A stretch of DNA of 64,000 nucleotides from Pseudomonas pudica (GTDB lineage: Bacteria; Pseudomonadota; Gammaproteobacteria; Pseudomonadales; Pseudomonadaceae). Numbering within the stretch: the stretch's first letter is position 1; every line of letters starts with the position of its first letter. The stretch lies in assembly GCF_015680405.1 (NCBI RefSeq), contig NZ_JADLJS010000004.1:169329-233328 (forward strand), written 5' to 3'. Below are positions 28,464-37,250 of the stretch, in pieces. The position numbers were made by a program, and so were the translations under genes. The notes under the pieces are model-generated. The model did not search any database. It was given only the letters and a program-made list of their open reading frames with translations, and was not told the origin of the DNA.

Positions 28464-29252
28464 GTGCTTTCCACGCTTAAAACAACCCTGATTTCCTTCC
28501 TGCTGGTGGCTGTTGCCGGTTGCTCGACAGGCCTGCGCATCGACCGTAGCCACCCTTCGGTCAACCAGGACAACCGAATCCAGTTCGTTGTCCTGCACTA
28601 CACGAATGCTTCGCTGGAGCGTTCCCTGGCGTTGCTGACCCATGGCGAAGTCAGCAGCCACTACCTGATTGGTGATGGCCCGGCGACGGTGTACCAGCTG
28701 GTGGATGAAAGCCGCCGCGCCTGGCATGCCGGTGATAGCCAGTGGCAAGGTCGGACTTGGCTGAACTCCTCGTCCATCGGTATCGAAATCGTCAATCCGG
28801 GCTTCACGGACACGCCGAATGGCCGGGTCTGGCACCCCTACAGCGAAGCGCAGGTCCAGTCGCTGATCGCGCTGCTCAAGGACATCGTCAAACGCAACAA
28901 CATCGAGCCACGGCACATCATTGGTCACAGCGATATCGCGCCGCTGCGCAAGCTTGACCCAGGGCCGCTGTTCCCATGGAAGCGCCTGGCCGACGCCGGG
29001 TTGGGTGTCTGGCCGGATGCCAACGCCGTGGCACGGCAGCAAGCCTATTTCAGCGTCAACCCGCCAAGTATTGGCTGGTATCAGCAGGAGCTGGCACGGT
29101 TTGGCTACGCGATCGAGCAGACCGGGGTACTGGATGTTGCCACCCGCCATGTGATCGCCGCGTTCCAGATGCGTTTCCGCCCGCAGCGCTTCGATGGCAT
29201 GCCGGATGCGCAGACGGCGGCGATGCTGCAGGTACTCAACCGGATGCGTTGA
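28464..29252 (+). CDS. Lipoprotein N-acetylmuramoyl-L-alanine amidase (AmiD/AmpDh2 type)
   Basis: Zinc amidase that cleaves the bond between MurNAc and the stem peptide. The 262-aa product starts with GTG, has a lipobox VAGC near residue 20, an amidase_2 domain with zinc ligands in VVLHYTN and IGHSDIAPLRKLDPGP, and a C-terminal peptidoglycan-binding domain (about 195-262). The lipid anchor and binding domain fit AmiD/AmpDh2, which act in the periplasm, rather than cytoplasmic AmpD. It lies between a diguanylate cyclase and an EAL gene. Confidence 0.92.
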   Translation: MLSTLKTTLISFLLVAVAGCSTGLRIDRSHPSVNQDNRIQFVVLHYTNASLERSLALLTHGEVSSHYLIGDGPATVYQLVDESRRAWHAGDSQWQGRTWLNSSSIGIEIVNPGFTDTPNGRVWHPYSEAQVQSLIALLKDIVKRNNIEPRHIIGHSDIAPLRKLDPGPLFPWKRLADAGLGVWPDANAVARQQAYFSVNPPSIGWYQQELARFGYAIEQTGVLDVATRHVIAAFQMRFRPQRFDGMPDAQTAAMLQVLNRMR

Positions 29253-29279
29253 GCCGCCAGCGAGGCTGTGGGGGATTGC

Positions 29280-29460
29280 CCAGCCCTTTGGGCTGCGCTG
29301 TCGCACAGATAACTGAGTTCGAAGCGTTCCTCGTACCCTGTGGGAGCGGCTTTAGCCGCGAAGAATCCAACGCGGTGCCAGCCACCGCGTTTGCTGCTTG
29401 CACCCACAGAGTCCGTGTAGCGCCTGCAAATCGACTCTCTGCGCGACAGCGCAGCCTTGG
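29280..29460. repeat. Interrupted inverted repeat and single REP in amidase-EAL gap
   Basis: GGCTGCGCTGTCGC near 29290 reappears inverted as GCGACAGCGCAGCC near 29441, about 150 bp away. Between them a single REP-like unit, CTGTGGGAGCGGCTTTAGCC, starts at 29338. No coding signal was seen here. This accounts for most of the 295-bp gap. Confidence 0.65.
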
Positions 29461-29547
29461 GAGATGGTCATCTCTCAACAAGCAAACGAAACGCCCAACG
29501 GCGAAGGTGATTCTTGATTCAGTTGCTATACCTTAGTTATCAACTGG

Positions 29548-31161
29548 ATGCCCTCGATGCCAGCCTTCATCGCTTTGCTGCGCCAAATTTTTTACCGTCC
29601 CTGGATGCTGGCCACATTGGCAGCGCTGGCCAGCGCTGCACTGTTGCTCTCTGCCAGCATCGGCATTGCCCTGCAACAGATGAAGCAAAGCGAAAGTGCA
29701 CAGATGAACGCCCAAGGGGAACGCTTTCTCGAGCGCCTCGAGCAGGTGTTCGGCCAGTTGCGCGAAGGGGTCGACCTGTTGCAGGCGCAGCCTTTGCGCG
29801 GCTGCAGTCCGGCGATGCTGACGGCATTGCAGCAGGTAAGCCTGAGTTCACGCTTCATTTATGAAGCGGCATACGTGGATGGGGATATCGCCTGCTCGAA
29901 CCGCGGTGATGAGCGGGCGTTCGAACCCTTGCGGGTTCCCGACATCCAGGGGCCGACCTACAGTTACTGGCTGAACACCACGACCGAGCCGAACGAGAAC
30001 CTGGCTGCACTGATGCTGGGCAGGGGCAAGTTCGTGGTATCCACCTCTCGTGGGCACCTGACCGATGTGGTCGACCTGCCCCCGGGCGGCAGCCTTGTCG
30101 TGGTGCTGGACAACGGTGCCCGGGCCATCCCTGTGTTGGGCCCACCGCAGGTATGGCCACCTCCCTCGGCCTGGTCGACCAGCCACAAGTCGCTGCTCGA
30201 GCTCAGCGACCGCCTGATCTACCGCATGCCAACCAAGTCGCCGGACTACCAGTTGGTGCTCATTGCCCCGCGGGCGAGCCTGCCGTTGAGGATGAATGGC
30301 ATGCTCTGGCTCCTGTTCCCCGGCAGTGTGCTGGCGGCCTGCTGCATCGGCTGGCTGGTGCTGCAACTGATCCTGCAGAGGCGGTCGATGAGCTCGGAAT
30401 TGCAGAATGCCTTGCGCCGCGGCGAACTGCAGGTGCTCTACCAGCCGATCTTCGAGCTCGACAGCCGGCGCTGTGTCGGGGCCGAGGCCCTGGTGCGCTG
30501 GCGCCGCCCGGACGGCACCCTGACCAGCCCGGATCTGTTCATCCCGTTGGCGGAAAACACCGGGCAGATTCGCCAGATCACCGACTTTGTCCTGCAGCGT
30601 GTGCTGGAACAGTTAGGGCAACTGTTGCGCTCGCACCCCAACCTTTACATTTCGGTGAACCTGGCGGCTTGCGATGTGATGGTGCCGCGCATTGGCCGGG
30701 TGGCGGCGCGCTTGCTCGCCCTGCACCGGGTGGCGGCGAGTCAGATTGCATTCGAGGTGACCGAGCGCGGCCTGATCGACGTGGTGGTGGCGCGCGACAA
30801 CCTGCAGGCGTTGCGCGCGGTGGGGCACCAGGTGCTGATCGACGACTTTGGTACGGGATATTGCAGTCTGGCCTACCTGCAGACCCTGCCGGTGGACTGC
30901 CTGAAGATCGACAAGGCCTTTATCGATGCCCTTGGGCATGACGCCGCCAGCAGCGGTGTTGCCCCGCATATCATCCGCATGGCCCACGACTTGCACCTGC
31001 GGGTGATTGCCGAAGGCATCGAGTGTGAAGACCAGGCGGTGCTGCTGAACAGCGAAGGAGTCAATTATGGCCAGGGCTGGCTGTTTGCCCGGCCACTGAA
31101 TGCCCGGCAGTTTGCCGAACTGGTGACCCGAGGACGGCTGCCGCGGCGGGTTGAGCATTGA
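29548..31161 (+). CDS. CSS-motif EAL-domain c-di-GMP phosphodiesterase
   Basis: Inner-membrane phosphodiesterase predicted to hydrolyse c-di-GMP. The 537-aa product has a helix near 20-42, a periplasmic sensor with Cys residues (GCSPAML and DIACSNRG, the CSS-like pattern), a second helix near 252-275, then a cytoplasmic EAL domain. Catalytic residues look intact: AEALVRWRRPDG (EAL), SVNLAACD (Asn), FEVTERG (Glu), LIDDFGTGYCSL (DDFGTG) and KIDKAFID (Lys). In the CSS family, periplasmic disulfide state controls activity and DsbA/DsbB take part, and dsbA is nearby. ATG 29557 is an alternative start. Confidence 0.9.
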   Translation: MPSMPAFIALLRQIFYRPWMLATLAALASAALLLSASIGIALQQMKQSESAQMNAQGERFLERLEQVFGQLREGVDLLQAQPLRGCSPAMLTALQQVSLSSRFIYEAAYVDGDIACSNRGDERAFEPLRVPDIQGPTYSYWLNTTTEPNENLAALMLGRGKFVVSTSRGHLTDVVDLPPGGSLVVVLDNGARAIPVLGPPQVWPPPSAWSTSHKSLLELSDRLIYRMPTKSPDYQLVLIAPRASLPLRMNGMLWLLFPGSVLAACCIGWLVLQLILQRRSMSSELQNALRRGELQVLYQPIFELDSRRCVGAEALVRWRRPDGTLTSPDLFIPLAENTGQIRQITDFVLQRVLEQLGQLLRSHPNLYISVNLAACDVMVPRIGRVAARLLALHRVAASQIAFEVTERGLIDVVVARDNLQALRAVGHQVLIDDFGTGYCSLAYLQTLPVDCLKIDKAFIDALGHDAASSGVAPHIIRMAHDLHLRVIAEGIECEDQAVLLNSEGVNYGQGWLFARPLNARQFAELVTRGRLPRRVEH

Positions 31162-31208
31162 GTGATCCTGCACAGGCCTCATCGCTGGCAAGCCAGGGCA
31201 GGCAACAT

Positions 31209-32975
31209 TCAGACCGGCAGCGCCATGTAAAACTGGGTCCCCTGCCCTGGCCGGGAAAACACGCCCATGCGTCCGCCATGCAACTGCACGATCTCCTTGC
31301 ACAACGCCAGCCCCAGCCCTGCGCCGCCTTTCTTGCGCCCTACCTGCACGAAGGGCTCGAAGATGCGCCCCTGTTGCCCATAGGCAATGCCCTCGCCGTT
31401 GTCCTCGACGCTGATGATCACCCGCTCCGCATGCCGCCGTGCATGCAGGCGGATACGCCCGCCGCTGGCGGTATGACGGATGGCGTTGTGCAACAGGTTG
31501 TCCAGCACCCGATCGAGTTGGGCGACGTCGGCCTGGATACGCGGTAGCGGTAGTTCCAGTTCAGTGATCAGCTCGATCTGCTTGTTCGCTGCCGGCTCGG
31601 CAAAGCGCTTTTGTGCACGCTCCAGCAACTCGTCGATAGCGCAGGGAGCCAGCTCGAGCTTCTGCATCCCGCTCTGGTAGCGGCTGAAGTTGAGCAGATC
31701 GTTGATCAACTGGGTCAGGCGCTGCATTTCCTCGCCGATGGTTTCCAGCAGGTCGTGCTCGCGCGCCTCGGGCGGGAACTTGAGCCGCTCGCGCAACAGG
31801 CCGAAGGCCATGTGCATGCCGGTCACCGGAGTGCGCAGCTCATGGGAAGCGCGCAGTACGAATTCGCTACGCACGCGTTCGAAGGCTCGCTGCTCGGTTA
31901 CATCGTGCAGCACCATCACCGCGCCAAGGATCGGCCCTTGCGGATGGCTGACCGGCGTCAGGCTGTAGGCGAGCAGGCGCGTTTCGTCATCGACCTCCAT
32001 GTTCAGGTCGTCCGGCTGCCGGTCGAGGTTGCCGCCGCGCAGTACCTGGCGTAGTTGCTGTTCCAGTTCCGGGCGCTGCAGAGCTTCAGCCAGGCTGCTG
32101 CCCGCGCGGCTATCGGTCCAGCCCAGCTGGCGCTGCGCCACCGGGTTGAGGTGTTCCAGGCGGCCTTGGCGGTCGATGATCAGCAGGCCATCGTCAATGC
32201 TGTCGAGTACGGCCTGCAAGCGTTGCTGGCCGGCTAGCAGTTCGTCGACGTTGGTGGCCTGGTGCTTGCGCAAGGCATCGGCCATCAGGCCGAAGCGGCG
32301 GGTAAGCTGGTTCAGTTCGGTGGCTTGGGTGACCGGCAGGGTGACGTCGAAATTGCCCTTGCCGAGTTGGTCGGCCGCTAATGCCAAGGCTTCGATCGGC
32401 TGGCCGAAGCGCCGGGCGATGTTGTGCGCGGTGATAAAGCCCAGTACCAGTACCACCAGGCCCATCAGGCCAAGTACGCCGCTGACCAGCAGGGCGTGGT
32501 CGCGGGTGTGTTCTTCGCTACGGGTGATGTGATCCAGCGCCTGCCTGTGGGAATCGATCAGGTCGGTGCGGACCTGATTGAACGCGGCTCCCAGTGGCTG
32601 CTCAGCCCCCATGCTGCGCGAGGGCGCCGGGCTATCGCGGTAGGCCTGAAGGAAGGCCTGGTAATTGCTGCTGGCCTTGCTGAAGCCGGTGCGCTCGCCA
32701 CCTTGGTCCAGCCCCTGGTTCAGCAGGGTCTGGAAGTTGTCCTGCAGCAGCCGCAGGTTTTCCGGGGCGGTCTCGTCATCGAGGATCAAGGTCAACTGTT
32801 CGCCAAGGTTCTGGCGCAACTTCAGCCCTATTTCCAGGGCGTGGGTGGTATCGCGCACCAGTCGCTGTTGCACCGTGGCCATCTGCAGCACGCTGACCAG
32901 GCCCAGCAGCAGCCCGAGCAGGGCTACGGTGACCAGCGCCGAAATGCTGAGGAAAAGCCGCGTGCGCAGCTTCAT
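31209..32975 (-). CDS. kinB: Sensor histidine kinase KinB
   Basis: Membrane sensor kinase/phosphatase partner of AlgB. The 588-aa product has two helices (about 8-32 and 162-182) enclosing a helical periplasmic sensor, then HAMP (about 183-235), PAS (about 250-360), HisKA with RASHELRTPVTG (His378) and HATPase with DNLLHNAIRHT, VEDNGEGI and GGAGLGLAL. In P. aeruginosa KinB restrains alginate synthesis by dephosphorylating AlgB. I use ATG 32975 (MKLRTRLFLS), 11 bp after the algB stop. Confidence 0.94.
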   Translation of the reverse strand: MKLRTRLFLSISALVTVALLGLLLGLVSVLQMATVQQRLVRDTTHALEIGLKLRQNLGEQLTLILDDETAPENLRLLQDNFQTLLNQGLDQGGERTGFSKASSNYQAFLQAYRDSPAPSRSMGAEQPLGAAFNQVRTDLIDSHRQALDHITRSEEHTRDHALLVSGVLGLMGLVVLVLGFITAHNIARRFGQPIEALALAADQLGKGNFDVTLPVTQATELNQLTRRFGLMADALRKHQATNVDELLAGQQRLQAVLDSIDDGLLIIDRQGRLEHLNPVAQRQLGWTDSRAGSSLAEALQRPELEQQLRQVLRGGNLDRQPDDLNMEVDDETRLLAYSLTPVSHPQGPILGAVMVLHDVTEQRAFERVRSEFVLRASHELRTPVTGMHMAFGLLRERLKFPPEAREHDLLETIGEEMQRLTQLINDLLNFSRYQSGMQKLELAPCAIDELLERAQKRFAEPAANKQIELITELELPLPRIQADVAQLDRVLDNLLHNAIRHTASGGRIRLHARRHAERVIISVEDNGEGIAYGQQGRIFEPFVQVGRKKGGAGLGLALCKEIVQLHGGRMGVFSRPGQGTQFYMALPV

Positions 32976-32986
32976 GGGTGGCCACC

Positions 32987-34333
32987 TCATAAGTTGTACT
33001 GCTTGCGCTTGCGGTACAGGGTGGAGGCATCGATTCCCAGGGTCTTGGCAGCCTGGTCAAGGGTGTCGCTGGCGGCCAGCACCGCGCCAATGTGGGCGCG
33101 TTCCAGCTCATCCAGGCTCAGCGCGGCGCCAACGCGCGGGGCATTGCCTGCAGGCTGCTCGCCCATGCCCAGGTGGCTGATTTCCACGCGCTCCTGCGGA
33201 CAGATGATGCTGGCACGCTCCACCACGTTGCGAAGTTCGCGAATGTTGCCGGGCCAGCGGTAGTTGAGCAGGGCCGTACGGGCTTCGTCACTGAAGCCGC
33301 GGGCAGGACGGGAGTATTCCTTGACGAAGCGGGCGAGAAAGCGGTCGGCCAGGGTCAGGATGTCTTCACTGCGCTCGCGCAGCGGCGGCAGGTGCAAGGT
33401 GATGACGTTCAGGCGATACAGCAGGTCTTCGCGGAAGCGGCTCTCACGCACCATTTCTTCGAGGTTGAGGTTGGTGGCGGCGAGGATACGCACATCGGCG
33501 CGACGAGTGACCGGGTCGCCGACGCGCTCGTATTCCTTGTCCTGAATGAAGCGCAGCAGTTTGGGTTGCAAGGTCAGTGGGAAGTCGCCGATTTCGTCGA
33601 GGAATAGCGTGCCCCCATCAGCCTGGCTGACTCGCCCCAGGGTGCTTTCGCTGGCGCCGGTGAAGGCGCCGCGGGTGTGGCCGAACAACTCGCTTTCCAT
33701 CAGCTCGGCGTTCAGTGACGGGCAGTTGATGGTCACGCAGGATTTGCGCGCGCGCTTGCTCCAGCCATGGATGGCCCGGGCCAGCTCACCTTTACCTGTG
33801 CCCGACTCGCCAAGGATGAGGATGTTGGCATCGGTGGTAGCGACCTGGCGGGCGGTTTCCAGCACCGCCATCATCGCCGGACTGTGCGAATCAAGGCCGT
33901 CCTTGGGTTTGCGTATTTCACCTTCCAGGGCCTCCAGGCGCGCGGAAAGTTGGCGTACTTCCAATTGCTTGGAGGTAGCCAGCCGCAGCTGGTCGGGGCT
34001 GCACGGCTTGACCAGGTAATCCGCGGCGCCGGCCTGGATCGCGTCCACTGCCGTATCGATCGCCGAGTGCGCGGTGACGATCACCACCCGCATCCAGGGG
34101 GCCTGGATACGCATCTGCGCCAGCACGTCGAGGCCGTTGTCCTCGCCGAGGCGCAAATCAAGGAAGCACAGGTCGAACACCTGGCGCTGCAGCAGGGCTT
34201 CGGCCTGGGCGGCGCTGTTGGCCGTGGCCACGCTATAGCCCTCGTCCTCCAGGCAATAGCGGAAGGTGCGCAGGATCGCGGACTCGTCATCCACCAGCAG
34301 AATGCGGCCTTGGTTGTCCTGGGCTGACTCCAT
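32987..34333 (-). CDS. algB: NtrC-family response regulator AlgB
   Basis: DNA-binding regulator of alginate and virulence-related genes. The 448-aa product has a receiver domain with phosphoacceptor Asp59 (FLDLR), an AAA+ domain with Walker A GESGTGKG (175-182), the sigma-54 contact loop GAFTGA (222-227) and Walker B GTLFLDEIGD, and a Fis-type helix-turn-helix at the C-terminus. The GAFTGA loop is intact, so it should be able to activate RpoN promoters. ATG 34333 is preceded by AAAGGAGCGCAGC. Divergent from it lie two genes or operons with sigma-54-like promoters. Confidence 0.95.
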   Translation of the reverse strand: MESAQDNQGRILLVDDESAILRTFRYCLEDEGYSVATANSAAQAEALLQRQVFDLCFLDLRLGEDNGLDVLAQMRIQAPWMRVVIVTAHSAIDTAVDAIQAGAADYLVKPCSPDQLRLATSKQLEVRQLSARLEALEGEIRKPKDGLDSHSPAMMAVLETARQVATTDANILILGESGTGKGELARAIHGWSKRARKSCVTINCPSLNAELMESELFGHTRGAFTGASESTLGRVSQADGGTLFLDEIGDFPLTLQPKLLRFIQDKEYERVGDPVTRRADVRILAATNLNLEEMVRESRFREDLLYRLNVITLHLPPLRERSEDILTLADRFLARFVKEYSRPARGFSDEARTALLNYRWPGNIRELRNVVERASIICPQERVEISHLGMGEQPAGNAPRVGAALSLDELERAHIGAVLAASDTLDQAAKTLGIDASTLYRKRKQYNL

Positions 34334-34387
34334 GTGCTGCGCTCCTTTAGGAAAGATCTTCATTTAGTGTGGGAAAAATCGGGCAAG

Positions 34388-34425
34388 TTGCATGGTCCAT
34401 TGTGAAGGAACCTGTCCTTTGCATG
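34388..34425 (+). promoter_or_regulatory. Candidate upstream activator sites of BON gene
   Basis: Two direct copies of TTGCATG at 34388-34394 and 34419-34425, exactly 31 bp apart (about three helical turns), lie 72-103 bp upstream of the sigma-54-like promoter at 34491. The spacing and place fit enhancer sites for an NtrC-type activator. AlgB is the obvious candidate but this is inference. Confidence 0.4.
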
Positions 34426-34490
34426 CTAGCCAATGGCCAATCGACGCCTGTAGGCCGCGATATCCCGATGATTTGGTTAGAGGTCCACGG

Positions 34491-34506
34491 TGGCACATTG
34501 GTTGCG
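34491..34506 (+). promoter_or_regulatory. Sigma-54 promoter upstream of BON gene
   Basis: TGGCACA-TTGG-TTGCG matches the -24/-12 consensus TGGCACG-N4-TTGCA with correct GG-N10-GC spacing. It lies 39 bp before the ATG of the BON-domain gene, so transcription would start near 34517. Confidence 0.75.
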
Positions 34507-34544
34507 AGGATTTTTAGCTTTGCTCTACAAAAGGAGGCACCGCC

Positions 34545-35366
34545 ATGTCCTTTTCCATTCGCACCGCTATGTTGGCAGCCACCTTGCTGCCGATATTCAC
34601 CCCGGCCCTCGCCGGCCCGGTGCAGGACGCTCGCCTGGAGGGGGCCCTGCAAACTGCCCTGTCGCTGAACCGCATGCTCGACCCGTTCCGTATTCAGGTC
34701 GAGGTGGACGGCAAGCAGGCGCGGCTTTCCGGTGAGGTGGAGAATGACGTCGAGCGCCAGCTGGCCGAGCATGTGGCGCTGGCTACCCGTGGCATCGAGC
34801 AAGTCGACAATCAGCTGCGGGTCAATGCCCAGCTGGTGGAGCGCCCGCTGGCGCTGCGTGCCTACGCCCAGCGCCTGGAGGATGCAACCCTGGCCGCGGT
34901 GATCCGTGCGCGGCTGTTGTGGAGCCGCACCACCGAGAAGGCGCCTATAGATGTACAGAGCAGCGAAGGTGTGGTGACCCTGCGTGGCAAGGTCGACAGT
35001 GCCGAGGCCAAGGAGCTGGCCGGCGTGGTGGCGCGTACCACCGAGGGCGTGCACCTGGTCAACAACCTGGTCAGCCTCGATACCGCTGCCATGGCCAAGG
35101 CCCGGGAAACCCCGGTGGGAACGCCGACCGGGCCGCAGCCGAGCGACAGTTGGATCATCGACAAGATCCAGAACAGCTACCGCTTCAGCCGCAACCTGGA
35201 TGGCCTGAACCTGAAAGTGGCCAGCGAAGAGGGGTTGGTGCGGCTTTCCGGCGAAGTGGTCAGTAGCGAGCAGAAAACCATTGCCGTGGAAATCGCCCGG
35301 CAGATCATCGGTGTGCGCGGGGTGGATGCTGACCTGCTCAAAGTGGCGACCAAGGTCGAAGGCTGA
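34545..35366 (+). CDS. Periplasmic BON-domain protein
   Basis: A 273-aa exported protein with a signal peptide ending ALAGPVQ. Three BON-like repeats are seen: about 30-95 (QVEVDGKQARLSGEVEN), about 105-180 (QSSEGVVTLRGKVDSAEAKEL) and about 205-270 (SEEGLVRLSGEVVSSEQKTI). BON domains bind phospholipid or help envelope integrity, as in OsmY and DolP. It has a strong ribosome site (AAAAGGAGGCACC) and a sigma-54-like promoter. It is divergent from algB, so joint control by KinB-AlgB is plausible. Confidence 0.88.
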   Translation: MSFSIRTAMLAATLLPIFTPALAGPVQDARLEGALQTALSLNRMLDPFRIQVEVDGKQARLSGEVENDVERQLAEHVALATRGIEQVDNQLRVNAQLVERPLALRAYAQRLEDATLAAVIRARLLWSRTTEKAPIDVQSSEGVVTLRGKVDSAEAKELAGVVARTTEGVHLVNNLVSLDTAAMAKARETPVGTPTGPQPSDSWIIDKIQNSYRFSRNLDGLNLKVASEEGLVRLSGEVVSSEQKTIAVEIARQIIGVRGVDADLLKVATKVEG

Positions 35367-35404
35367 TCGTGCAATTCGCACGACGGCCTGGGCGGCATCG
35401 TGCA
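35367..35404 (+). promoter_or_regulatory. Candidate upstream activator sites of small-protein/DUF1328/Ivy operon
   Basis: TCGTGC-AATTC-GCACGA is a perfect palindrome at 35367-35383, and TCGTGC recurs at 35398-35403. The TGCA cores start at 35370 and 35401, again exactly 31 bp apart as upstream of the BON gene. They lie about 80-110 bp before the -24 element at 35479. Confidence 0.45.
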
Positions 35405-35440
35405 GGATACGTCCTCCCTGGCTTTGAGTAATTTACATAA

Positions 35441-36034
<594 letters not shown>

Positions 36035-36036
36035 AG

Positions 36037-36507
36037 ATGGGCAGGAAGCGTTGGACATCCCTGGCTGCCGCCCTGTTACTGGGCGGCAGTGCGGCGGCGA
36101 TGGCGGCCAATGACGGCCAGGTCCGGGTCGACCAGCTGCTCGGCTCGGACCCGGAATACCGGGAAACCTGGCAGGACACGATCGAAGGAGAGGAACGCCT
36201 GCCCGATTGGGTGGTCAATCTGACCGGCAGCGCCCAGCAGCAGATGTCCGCCGTTACCGAAGACGGCGACAAGTATCTGGTCGGCCCATTGTGCGAACGC
36301 CAGGACAACTGCACCTACAAGCGCCTGATCGTGGCGTTCAGCTGGGACAAGGACGATGCCTACGGGATGCTCGTGGAAGTCCCCGAAGGTTTGCCGAGCG
36401 ACAAGTCGCCCACCCGCCACGCGCAATATCGCTGGCTGGGTAAGCCGGACGACGGCATGAAGGCGATGCTGCAGGAGCAGCTCAAGCGTGACCCGAATTG
36501 GTACTGA
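36037..36507 (+). CDS. Ivy family C-type lysozyme inhibitor
   Basis: A 156-aa periplasmic protein with a signal peptide ending AAMAAN. The mature part resembles Ivy: GPLCERQDNCTYKRLIVAFS corresponds to the CKPHxC loop that plugs the lysozyme active site, here with a Cys-flanked CERQDNC loop lacking the usual His. Ivy proteins protect against host lysozyme and endogenous lytic transglycosylases. It corresponds by position to P. aeruginosa PA5481 (IvyP2), from memory. It starts two bases after the DUF1328 stop, so they are cotranslated. Confidence 0.85.
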   Translation: MGRKRWTSLAAALLLGGSAAAMAANDGQVRVDQLLGSDPEYRETWQDTIEGEERLPDWVVNLTGSAQQQMSAVTEDGDKYLVGPLCERQDNCTYKRLIVAFSWDKDDAYGMLVEVPEGLPSDKSPTRHAQYRWLGKPDDGMKAMLQEQLKRDPNWY

Positions 36508-37250
36508 GCTTTTGCATCCGGTACGGATGAAAGGTCATGCACTGTCACGTAATAGAAGCTGAACCTTTCTATAGTTCAGCCTTCTATGATGCGCTGCCCC
36601 GAGGAGGGGCTGCACATGACCAAGGGGCCGGGCTGTTCTGATTGTTGCAGGATCGGAGTGGCCTAGGGGTACAGGGAGTGCCTCCAGCAATGGGCCGGGT
36701 CAGGAAAGGCGGAATCGGAAGTTTCAGGTCGGCGGTGCCGTAGGGCGCTGTCCAGACCTGACTTCCGAGGAGCCATGTAAGAAACGTCTCTTCCCTGCGC
36801 GATTTCCTCTCCAAGACACATTTTGTCTTGACCGTACATCAATTTTTTTTCGATCAGCACTACGCTTGTTCAAGTGCCATTTCAGCCATTCGGATTGTCG
36901 AACAAGCCATCTTTCCTGTCCTTTTCACCCTGCCAAATCTGCCTAAATTTGGCGGTTTGGTCTTGTTCGGGATTCCGAACGTTCTAAATCAAGCACTTGC
37001 GAACCTCCCATTTTGGTCAGAAATGTTATGCATGAACGGTATGAGTTATGCGCTTCCGGCATTAGATTTCCCCCTTTGCCATCGCAATAGTTGCCGCCTT
37101 TTTCGCCGGCCCGAGCGCCCTGTCGCTCGCCTGCGGTGTCCTTACATGAAGTCGCCGGACGGAAGCATCTTCTGCTCGTGACCTAGCCAACGGCTCTGTT
37201 ACGGGCGTTTCCGTTGGGTGCCCATGACCACTAGAACAAAGGGTAAAGAC
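36508..37250. other. Long non-coding region with stem-loop and AT-rich part before gltP
   Basis: This 743-bp gap holds several elements. An inverted repeat GAAGCTGAAC...GTTCAGCCTTC lies at about 36555-36585, which may terminate the Ivy operon. A long imperfect stem has arms 36715-36730 (TCGGAAGTTTCAGGTC) and 36755-36768 (GACCTGACTTCCGA). AAGACA-CATTT-TGTCTT lies near 36814. A clearly AT-rich stretch spans about 36830-37080. The latter probably contains the gltP promoter. The frame at 36828-37181 begins with TTG, has mixed composition and no ribosome site, and I do not accept it as a gene. Confidence 0.5.

Noticed and set aside
36948..36970. Possible sigma-54 promoter before gltP (TGGCGG... 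TTG)
   Set aside because: Spacing between GG and GC elements is wrong and the -12 GC is missing.
36828..37181. 117-aa plus-strand open frame (TTG start) before gltP
   Set aside because: No ribosome site, uneven composition (AT-rich first part, Arg-rich end) and no recognisable motif. It lies where the gltP promoter is expected.
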